The position numbers and the translations under genes were made by a program. The notes under the pieces are model-generated. The model did not search any database and was not told the origin of the DNA. It saw only the letters and a program-made list of their open reading frames with translations. DNA of 64,000 bases from Archivesica marissinica (Eukaryota > Mollusca > Bivalvia > Venerida > Vesicomyidae): the NCBI GenBank assembly GCA_014843695.1, contig CM026394.1:41338196-41402195 (forward strand), in the 5' to 3' direction. Numbering within the stretch: position 1 is the first letter of the stretch; each line of letters opens with the position of its first letter. Of the stretch, positions 25,501 through 37,500 are shown in pieces.

Positions 25501-28500
25501 TAGTACATTACATTAATACATTACATTAGTACATTACATTAGTACATTACATTAGTACATTACATTAGTACATTACATTAGTACATTAGTACATTACATT
25601 AGTACATTACATTAGTACATTGCATTAGTACATTACATTAATACATTACATTAGTACATTACATTAGTACATTACATTAGTACATTACTCTCTGTAGCTA
25701 GTATATACAGTATATATTAATTCAATGTAAAGCTTACGTTATCTATATCTGTATATATTGTTTAGCTGTGTGGAGTGTATCCAGATTCAATGTAAAGCTT
25801 ACGTTATCTGTATCTGCATATATTGTTTAGCTGTGTGGAGGGTATCCAGATTCGATGACACGCTGCTCTCAGTTGATCTGCGATACAATGGATGTTGATT
25901 TCATAGACATCAACTGTGGGTGTCCAATAGAACTCATCTATAATAAGGTATGTCATGGATAGGCTGGCAGCCTCGTAATCGAGGGGTTGCGAGTTCCAAG
26001 TTCGAATCCCGCCAGAGCCACGGTGGTGATGTCCCTCAGCAAGAAGTCCACATTGCCTCTTCTCTCCCTCGTGGCGATGGATTCCATCAGTAATAAGGTC
26101 TCAAGAGTGATTAATATTAGCTGTAAGAACTTGTTTCACAATCGAGCTATTTGTATATACTAAACTACTACGGTTTATTCTAGAGTGGAAAAATGGCACA
26201 GGGTGGGTCGGAAAAGGGACAGGGTGCACTTTGGTATTTTGGGGTTAGCCCCTAGAAAATTTTACTAACTTGATCGAGAGGCAGTAAAAAGGGGCAGACA
26301 AGTTCTAAGTTATATAGGTGTGCCCGCCCGAAGGCACTCGCCTATTGAGGCTTATATAAAAATATAATAGTGCTATGAGGCTCCCGACAGGGCAGTTAAA
26401 ATGAATAAAATTTGAAAACAGATAAGCTTAAACTTTGTTTATTTTACAAGGATTGCGAAGCAAGTTTTAACAACTTATATTAATCACTCTCGTTGGCGCG
26501 AATGAAAGCGTAAATTAGGTCATTCGTGTGGGGGAAAACCAGAGTACCCGGAGAAAACTCACCTCTCCGATCTGGCGACCACCGTACCATCTCACATACT
26601 TCTCGGTCCGTGGAAACCGTAGTATCTGGAGAAAACTCCGGCGATCTGGCGACCACCGTACCATCTCACATACTTCCCGTTCCGTGGAAACGGAGTATCC
26701 GGAGAAATCTCCAGCGATCTGGCGACCACCGTACCATCTCGCATACTTCCCGGTCCATGGAAACCGGAGTATTTGGAGAAAACTCCGGCGATCTGGCGAC
26801 CACCGTACCATCTCACATACTTCCCGGTCCGTGGAAACCGGAGTATCTGGAGAAAACTCACCTGTCCGATCTGGCGACCACCGTACCATCTCACATACTT
26901 CCCGGTCCATGGAAACCGGAGTATCTGGAAGATGGGATTTTATTTCATCGAGTGATCACTGAAATTTGTATTTGCACGAGACGCGTTAGTGGAAGTACAA
27001 CTTTCTTGATCACGAGATGAAATAAAATCGTATCTTACACTAATAAACACAAATATCATCTCTATATATGTCCTACTTAAATTACAGTCTACATCCGTTA
27101 TGTCGAATTCCGTCGGACCGAACAAAATATTTCGACATAACCGAAGTTTGACTTAACGAAATTCTATATAAACGGAGCCAGTTATATGTAAAATGATAGT
27201 GTCTGAAACGAGACTTTGATCCGACTTCGCGATAACCGGAGAATTCAGACATAACCGACTTTGACATAACGGATGTAGACTGTACTATATTGTAGATTAT
27301 TTTCTGACTAGAATGGAAAAGGCATTTTGCTTGTTGGGTATAGGTGAGGTCATATAAGTGATGGTTGATGGTAGGAAATTACAAAAATAGCAGACAAGAG
27401 TGCCCTTGACCCCTTGTACCAGATCAAGTGCCGGGAGCAGGTATCGGCGCGCCTGCAGTGGTACCTTTGCATTTATCCTCTGGTCTCCTGACTTATGGGA
27501 GTAAAATGGGTTTTGAATGTGTTATGACTTGACCCGTTACCCCCCACATTAGTGGAAGTCGTGATAGCGCAGTGGATGCGCGTTCGCTTCAGGTGCGAAA
27601 GGTCCGGAGTTTGAGCCCCACTGGAGCCGTTACGATTGTGCCCTTAGGCAAGGCATTTAAATTCCACGTTGCCTCTTCTCTCTCCCTCGTGGCGATGGAT
27701 TCCATCAGGAATGAGGTCTCGAGAGTGATTTATATAAGTTGAAAGAACTTGTTTCGCAATCGAGCTAAAATTAATTTGTATAAACTCTACCCCCCACATA
27801 AACGACATATAACACGTTCATCACTTCCCATATACAGCCTCCTTTCCACGCCGTTATCTATTCCCATAGATATTGAGTTTGTAGTACAGCAAGCCTATTG
27901 CTTATCAGCATTGCGGAGATACAATGAGTAATTTACCTCTCCATTTATAGAGTAATCATTTAATAAGCATAAAAAATTAAAAATCCATGAACACGAGCGT
28001 GATCGTTTTTATGCTGAATGGTTTTGTAGGGAGAAGGTAGCGCATTGATGGGCAGGCAGTCCAAGTTTGAGTTGATAATAAACGGCATGAAGTCTGTGAT
28101 GAACGTACCACTGACGGTGAAACTGCGTACGGGCATCTACGACAACAACAATATAGCCCACACCATCGTACCTCATCTTCGGGACTGGGGCGTGGCCATG
28201 ACAACAGTAAATCCTTTAATTACTTATCACTGTTAAACATGGTTAGCACAACTTCTCTTCTCATCCATTCGTGCACAACAGTATATTTTATTTGTACTCT
28301 TTGGTCATCAAAGTTATCAGATATTTTGTATGTTGCTGGTAGGTAGAACATGTATTTTGTATGTTGCTGGTAGGTAGAACATGTATTTTGTATGTTGCTG
28401 GTAGAACATGTATTTTGTATGTTGCTGGTAGAACATGTATTTTGTATGTTGCTGGTCCGCCTCCGTGGTCGAGTGGTTAAGGTCGCTGACTTGTATACCA

Positions 28501-31500
28501 CTGTAACCTATCATCACTGATGGTCACGGGTTCGAGCCCCTCTCAGGCCGTGTCTCATTTATATGAAAACGTTGGCAGTTTCTTACGGAGGTTGGTGCAC
28601 CCAAGTACTGGTTAACCGCTGGAGCCTGCCCAGGAAAGGTGTTATTAGGTAAACTGCCCGCCGGCGATATAGCCCTAAATTGTGCTGATGCAGGCGTAAA
28701 ACCCGATATATAATATAATAATAATAATATGTATTTTGTATGTTGCTGGTAGAACATGTATTTTGTATGTTGCTGGTAGAACATGTATTTTGTATGTTGC
28801 TGGTAGAACATGTATTTTGTATGTTGCTGGTAGAACATGTATTTTGTATGTTGCTGGTAGAACATGTATTTTGTATGTTGCTGGTAGAACATGTATTGTG
28901 TATGTTGCTGGTAGAACATGTATTGTGTATGTATATTGTAGAACATGTATTGTGTAGGTACATGCTAGAACATGTATTGTGTATGTATATGGTAGAACAT
29001 GTATTGTGTATGTATATGGTCGAACATGTATTGTGTATGTATATTGTAGAACATGTATTGTGTATGTATATGGTAGAACATGTATTGTGTATGTATATGG
29101 TAGAACATGTATTGTGTATGTATATGGTAGAACATGTATTGTGTATGTATATTGTAGAACATGTATTGTGTAGATACATGCTAGAACATGTATTGTGTAG
29201 GTATATGGTAGAACATGTATTGTGTATGTATATGGTAGAACATGTATTGTGTATGTATATTGTAGAACATGTATTGTGTAGATACATGCTAGAACATGTA
29301 TTGTGTAGGTATATGGTAGAACATGTATTGTGTATGTATATGATAGAACATGTATTGTGTAGGTATATGGTAGAACATGTAGAACATGTATTGTGTATGT
29401 ATATGATAGAACATGTATTGTGTAGGTATATGCTAGAACATGTATTGTGTAGGTATATGGTAGAACATATAGAACATGCATTGTGTAGGTACATGCTAGA
29501 ACATGTATTGTGTAGGTACATGCTAGAACATGTATTGTGTAGGTATATGATAGAACATGTATTGTGTAGGTATATGCTAGAACATGTATTGTGTAGGTAT
29601 ATGGTAGAACATGTATTGTGTATGTATATGATAGAACATGTATTGTGTACGTATATGCTAGAACATGTATTGTGTAGGTATATGCTAGAACATGTAGAAC
29701 ATGTATTGTGTAGGTACATGCTAGAACATGTATTGTGTATGTATATGATAGAACATGTATTGTGTAGGTATATGGTAGAACATGTATTGTGTAGGTATAT
29801 GATAGAACATGTATTGTGTAGGTATATGATAGAACATGTATTGTGTAGGTATATGGTAGAACATGTATTGTGTAGGTATATGGTAGAACATGTATTGTGT
29901 AGGTATATGGTAGAACATGTATTGTGTAGGTATATGGTAGAACATGTATTGTGTAGGTATATGGTAGAACATGTATTGTGTAGGTATATGGTAGAACATG
30001 TATTGTGTAGGTATATGATAGAACATGTATTGTGTAGGTATATGGTAGAACATGTATTGTGTAGGTATATGGTAGAACATGTATTGTGTAGGTATATGGT
30101 AGAACATGTATTGTGTAGGTATATGGTAGAACATGTATTGTGTAGGTATATGGTAGAACATGTATTGTGTATGTATATTGTAGAACATGTATTGTGTAGG
30201 TATATGATAGAACATGTATTGTGTAGGTATATGATAGAACATGTATTGTGTAGGTATATGGTAGAACATGTATTGTGTAGGTATATGATAGAACATGTAT
30301 TGTGTAGGTATATGGTATAACACGGTATTGTGTAGGTACATGGTATAACAAGGTATTGTGTAGGTATATGGTAGAACAAGGTATTGTGTAGGTACAAGGT
30401 ATAACAAGGTATTGTGTAGGTACAGTCTTGCGTACTGTGGATTGTGCATCGTTGCTCAAAATAACATAATGGCGTTAATGGTTGTAGGTACATGGCAGAA
30501 CACGGAGGCAGAGATACACGAAGACGGCAGATTGGAACTATATTGACGAGTGTGCACAGCTGGCTTGCCCAATGCCAGTCTTTGGTAATGTTATTTTGTA
30601 TTGACAGGAAAGGTGCTGTTAGGTAAATCTGCCCGCCGGCGATATAGCCCAAAATGGTGTCGAAGCAGGCGTAAAACCCGAAATATAAATAAATATTTTG
30701 TATTGATATCACATATAGGAAACCACACTGAAACATTTTAAGTTTAATCATATTTGTTTGCTTGGTTCATTTTACATATACATGTGAATACAAAACATTT
30801 TAAAGGAAAGCAAACGGGTCGGGCCACAAGTTCTAGCAACATTAGTTGTGGCCCTTTAGAGCAAAACTAATTAGAGCAGCATTATATCGTAATAAAGGAT
30901 GTTTTTGGTAAAATATAAATACTGATGTGTGTGTGTTTACAAAATCGAAATAGTCGCTGAGAAATGATAAAAAATTCAAATAAATATAAACCGTCGTATA
31001 CGCGAATTTGTTTATCAGCAAGCGAAATGTAAACATGCACAGTACGCATGCGTGAAACAACAGCGGATATGCCATGTTTGTTTACATGATTGCCGATGAC
31101 GATGCATTCCGAATGTAAATCAGGTTCCGATTGTAAACAAATGCGCTTGACCGACTCGGAAAGTCCTACTTTCGGTTTCGAGTTTGTTTTATCGCAAAAA
31201 AACATTGTTTACCAATTGAACATAAGTATACAAACTATAATGTTAGAATGTGTAGCAGCATTGCTACCCATACGTAATATTTGAATTTTTCAAATATCGT
31301 TTATTTCATCGGATATAGGGGCTGCTTTAATAAAGAAGAAATTTTATTTTCCAATTTGAACTTACAAGATCATTGTTTAACATATATGAAACATATATAT
31401 CACATGAAAAATATGTCAATATCAGAAAATCATATACGGTATTGACTACCTATTATACATATGATACAGTCTTCCGTGGCTTCTGCCTATGGAGTGGGAG

Positions 31501-34500
31501 GTCGATTGTTCGAACCTCATCAGGGGTTCAATTCTTATATGGCGGGTTGGTGAGCCGCCAGCTAGTTATATAAAATGGTTACCGTTTGCCTATCAGCCAG
31601 GTGCCTGTCTGGCCTTCAAGGATAGGATTCGGGAAGTACTGATGTCCATAAGAGGTGTCTCATAAGTCAGAAATGGCTGGCCCTTTCAATAGGGGGGGGG
31701 GTGCCTATAATAAACAAAGAAATACCAAAATAGCTTGTTTTTTACGTTTATTTATCGTCGCTACAGGTTGCCCATATGAGCGACGCCTCCTGAAGAGATT
31801 AGTTATTTTAGATTTTTGGAGGATAGTGCATGATACAGACAGACACCCATTCCAGAATCTCCTCTAGTTCTTTTACGTGCACGGTGTAAAGCACCGACAC
31901 AAGACCTCGATTTAACGTCCCATCTGAAAGACTGTTAATTTTATTAGGGTCAGACGGGGGATCGAACCTGCGATCCCTGGATTACCAGTCCAGCGTGTTA
32001 CCACTGGACTACATATCCATCTGTATCTGTCATTCACTTCTCCCAAATATTTGGGTCTAGCTAAAGTCTGCCTCCGTGGTCGAGTGGTTAAGGTCGCTGA
32101 CTTGTATACCACTGTAACCTATCATCACTGATGGTCACTGGTTCGAGCCCCGCTCAGGTCGTGTCTCATTTATATGAAAAAGTTGGCAGTTTCTTACAGA
32201 GGTTGGTGCACCCAAGTACTGGTTAACCGCTGGAGCCTGCCCAGGAAAGGTGTTGTTATGTAAATTGCCCGCCGGCGATATAGCCCGAAATGGTTGCAGT
32301 CGTAAACCCCGAAATATAACATAACATAAAAATGGGTCTAGCTACGGTTCTGATTTATCATTATTTTCCAAGAATAAGATTAATTTGACCTGTTTCTATG
32401 TACATTGAAATTAATTTCATGCAAATTATATATTGTGTATAATAAGTCCTATCCTCCATAAAGAGTATTCAGGGGCAGTAACTCACCAATGTCTCATGGG
32501 TATTCAGGGGCAGTAACTCACCAATGTCTCATGAGTATTCAAGGGCAGTAACTCACCAACATCTCATGAGTATTCAGGGGCAGTAACTCACCAATGTCTC
32601 ATGAGTATTCAGGGGCAGTAACTCACCAACGTCTCATGAGTATTCAGGGGCAGTAACTCACCAATGTCTCATGGGTATTCGGGGGCAGTAACTCACCAAC
32701 GTCTCATGAGTATTCAGGGGCAGTAACTCACCAATGTCTCATGGGTATTCAGGGGCAGTAACTCACCAATGTCTCATGAGTATTCAGGGGCAGTAACTCA
32801 TCAACGTCTCATGAGTATTCAGGGGCAGTAACTCACCAACATCTCATTGGTATTCAGGGGCAGTAACTCATCAACGTCTCATGAGTATTCAGGGGCAGTA
32901 ACTCACCAACGTCTCTCATTTATTCACATTTAGTTTATTGTTTCAGGAAATGGAGATATTCTGTCGTACGAAGAGGCCAATCTGCATCGAGAACAGACAG
33001 GTGTGAGTGGCGTCATGGTGGCAAGGTAGGTACATCATTCACAAGGCTCAGGGGGGATACCTCATTGGGGGCAAGGTAGGTACATCATTCACGAGGCTCA
33101 GTGCGGATACCTCATGGGGGCAAGGTAAATACATCATTCACGAGGCTCAGGGGGGATACCTCATGGTGGCGAGGTAAGTACATCATTCACAAGGCTCAGG
33201 GGGGATACCTCANNNNNNNNNNNNNNNNNNNNNNNNNNNNNNNNNNNNNNNNNNNNNNNNNNNNNNNNNNNNNNNNNNNNNNNNNNNNNNNNNNNNNNNN
33301 NNNNNNNNNNNNNNNNNNNNNNNNNNNNNNNNNNNNNNNNNNNNNNNNNNNNNNNNNNNNNNNNNNNNNNNNNNNNNNNNNNNNNNNNNNNNNNNNNNNN
33401 NNNNNNNNNNNNNNNNNNNNNNNNNNNNNNNNNNNNNNNNNNNNNNNNNNNNNNNNNNNNNNNNNNNNNNNNNNNNNNNNNNNNNNNNNNNNNNNNNNNN
33501 NNNNNNNNNNNNNNNNNNNNNNNNNNNNNNNNNNNNNNNNNNNNNNNNNNNNNNNNNNNNNNNNNNNNNNNNNNNNNNNNNNNNNNNNNNNNNNNNNNNN
33601 NNNNNNNNNNNNNNNNNNNNNNNNNNNNNNNNNNNNNNNNNNNNNNNNNNNNNNNNNNNNNNNNNNNNNNNNNNNNNNNNNNNNNNNNNNNNNNNNNNNN
33701 NNNNNNNNNNNNNNNNNNNNNNNNNNNNNNNNNNNNNNNNNNNNNNNNNNNNNNNNNNNNNNNNNNNNNNNNNNNNNNNNNNNNNNNNNNNNNNNNNNNN
33801 NNNNNNNNNNNNNNNNNNNNNNNNNNNNNNNNNNNNNNNNNNNNNNNNNNNNNNNNNNNNNNNNNNNNNNNNNNNNNNNNNNNNNNNNNNNNNNNNNNNN
33901 NNNNNNNNNNNNNNNNNNNNNNNNNNNNNNNNNNNNNNNNNNNNNNNNNNNNNNNNNNNNNNNNNNNNNNNNNNNNNNNNNNNNNNNNNNNNNNNNNNNN
34001 NNNNNNNNNNNNNNNNNNNNNNNNNNNNNNNNNNNNNNNNNNNNNNNNNNNNNNNNNNNNNNNNNNNNNNNNNNNNNNNNNNNNNNNNNNNNNNNNNNNN
34101 NNNNNNNNNNNNNNNNNNNNNNNNNNNNNNNNNNNNNNNNNNNNNNNNNNNNNNNNNNNNNNNNNNNNNNNNNNNNNNNNNNNNNNNNNNNNNNNNNNNN
34201 NNNNNNNNNNNNATCATTCACGAGGCTCAGGGGGGATACCTCATGGGGGCGAGGTAAGTACATCATTCACGAGGCTCAGGGGGGATACCTCATGGGGGCG
34301 AGGTAAGTACATCATTCACGAGGCTCAGGGGGGATACCTCATGGGGGCAAGGTAAGCACATCATACCGCAACCCTTCTAACCTGGAATTCCCTCCAAACT
34401 GAACAAATTTAAATTTCTTGGTCCCGGATTTTCCCCTTTGTCTGTACACCAGAACCCCTCTTCTCCGAATACCGAACAGATTTGGAAGAAAACATGTTTA

Positions 34501-37500
34501 ACTGAAATTAATCCCTGTATACTGAATAGCAACATGTCTTGATCAAATATGAATCTAACAATTCTTTTAAACAAACCAACTATTTTTTTCAGAATAATGT
34601 ATACTACACAATAAACTATAAGCATGTCTCGGATTCCTAAGTGTTGCAGAGTTGTGTGCGCAGTGCGTTAATTAAACCCTGGATATTTATGAAGACAGCA
34701 TAATGTATGGTTTTGGTTTATAGCGGTGCATTAATTAAGCCCTGGATATTTATGAAGACAGCATAATTTATGGTTTTGTTTACAGGGGTGCATTAATTAA
34801 GCCCTGGATATTTATGAAGACAGCATAATGTATGGTTTTGGTTTACAGGTGTGCATTAATTAAGCCCTGGATATTTATGAAGACAGCATAATGTATGGGT
34901 TTGGTTTACAGGTGTGCATTAATTAAGCCCTGGATATTTATGAAGACAGCATAATGTATGATTTTGGTTTACAGGTGTGCATTAATTAAGCCCTGGATAT
35001 TTATGAAGACAGCATAATGTATGGTTTTGGTTTACAGCGGTGCGTTAATTAAGCCCTAGATATTTATGAGGACAGTATAATGTATGATTTTGTTTACAGT
35101 GGTGCATTAATTAAGCCCTGGATATTTATGAAGACAGTATAATGTATGGTTTTGTTTACAGGGGTGCATTAATTAAGCCCTGGATATTTATGAAGACAGT
35201 ATAATGTATGATTTTGTTTACAGGGGTGCATTAATTAAGCCATGGATATTTATGAAGACAGTATAATGTATGGTTTTGTTTACAGGGGTGCATTAATTAA
35301 GCCCTGGATATTTATGAAGATTGTATAAAGTATGGTTTTGTTTACAGGGGTGCATTAATTAAGCCCTGGATATTCACTGAAATTAAGGAACAGAGACACT
35401 GGGATATATCTTCCACGGAAAGATTTGATATGCTTAAAGACTATGCAAACTACGGACTCGATCATTGGGGCTCCGACCACCAGGGTGTAGAGAACACCAG
35501 GAGGTTTATTCTGGAGTGGCTGTCCTTTCTGTACAGGTAATGGTGACCTATGTTCTGGAGTGGCTGTCCTTTCTGTACAGGTAATGGTGACCTATATTCT
35601 GGAGTGGCTGTCCTTTCTGTACAGGTAATTGTGACCAATATTCTGGAGTGGCTGTCCTTTCTGTACAGGTAATTGTGACCTATATTCTGGAGTGGCTGTC
35701 CTTTCTGTACAGGTAATGGTGACCTATATTCTGGAGTGGCTGTCCTTTCTGTACAGGTATGGGTGACCTATATTCAAACTTTGTGTTGGGGATCATCTCT
35801 AGTAACTAACTAACCTGCATAAAGCAGCCAACCTCTAGATTTCCCGGCTGGCATTTTATTACATTATATCTGTGCTATATTAAGCGACCACTTGTACTAA
35901 GCATTCACCTTTGTACTTCACTTGACTGGGTCCTCTGCGGCCAACTGGTTGAGGTCGTTTATTTCACTCGCTAGCCCATCACCGCTGCAGGTTCGAATCC
36001 ACTAGGGGTGTCAACCCTAATGACACTGAGCTATATTAAGCGTCCACCTGTACTAAGCAGCCACCTTTGTACTTCACTTGACTGGGTCCTCTGCGGCCGA
36101 ATGGTCGTTAACTTAAACTCAATTAACTTTCACCGCTGCAGGTTCCGCTGGGGGTGTTTACTTCATTCATGTGAGGAAGCTATCAATAAACATTGTATAC
36201 GGCACTTGTCTATTAGTTGAGATACTCAATATTCTGTTACAAATATTTTGAAAAAAATAATGACATTCTGTAGAACTAAGATTTAGAGTTGTTTTAAACA
36301 CTAAACGTTAGTTTAATCAGTAATTGACAATTTGAACAGATTATTCCTGTTGGTAACCTGGAGAGGTTAATATGTAATTGACAATTTGGACAGATATATT
36401 CCTGTTGGTAACCTGGAGAGTTTAATCGGTAATTGACATTTGAACAGATATATTCCTGTTGGTATCCTGGAGCGTGTTCCACAGCAGATCAACGCTAGAC
36501 CGCCATTCTACAGAGGGCGAGACGAGATGGAAACATTGATGGCCAGTCCAAACTGTGGAGATTGGATTAAAATCAGGTACTTTGTAAATAAGGTATTGTT
36601 GGGGGGGAATATCTAATGGTCGAAAGCAATGTCCAAGCTGGAATCAGATATTCTGTAAATAACACAACAACAATGCATGTCTACTGGCACTAATCTGGAG
36701 GATGAACAGATCAGAGATTGTGTTCCGTTTGCTCAGCCAGAATGATGGGATATTCTCAAATTACCTCCCTTGACCGATAGGTTCATGCTCAAGTTACCTC
36801 CCTTGACTGATGGGTTTATACTCTGGTTACCTCCCTTCACTGATGGGTATATGCACAACTTACCTCCCTTGACTGATGGGTTTATACACAACTTATCCCC
36901 CTTGATTGATGGGTTTATACTCAACTTGCCCCCCCCCCCCACTCCCCATTATTGGTGCTCATGTTACTTCCAAGTTGCCTCCCTTGATTGATGGCTTCAT
37001 GCTCAAGTTGCCTCCCTTGATTGATGGCTTCATGCTCAAGTTACTAGGGGTGTAATATTAATATCCACGATAAAATATCGCGATATTAAAATTGAATACC
37101 GATATTGAGCGGTATTTATCATCTAGGGCTGCAACGATTAAATCTGATTCCGCGCCGCCGATTCTATACTCAATCCAAATCCCGTCATTTTCGATTCAAT
37201 TCCGAATGCCGACTTTTAAACGTTTTCAGCGATAAACGCCGAGTTAGTCGAATACAAACAGTAAAATAAAACAAACAATCTGATTGGCTGAATTTATTCT
37301 ATTTATCCAATCAATGAGTCCGTTAAAACTTCTGAAAGGTCTGTTTATCAAAATGGCATCTGCCATTACTAAATAATGATCCTAAACACAAAGTTAGTGT
37401 GGGCCATTTTTGATTTCGAGATGTTAACAAGAAGGAAAACAAGGCCACATGCTCTCTATTTTTCACCGACGTAAGCTATCCACCATCTCGTTCCACATCA

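Noticed and set aside
28583..30751. Frames of 500-720 aa such as TCSTIYLHN or CRYMVEHVL repeats
   Set aside because: These are translations of the 27-bp array on both strands; 27 is a multiple of three. They also run through a SINE.
32455..32930. CRISPR-like regular repeats
   Set aside because: Units are head-to-tail with no unique spacers, and the genome is eukaryotic. The same reasoning applies to all other arrays.
33101..34306. 401-aa frame across the N run
   Set aside because: Almost entirely unknown bases.
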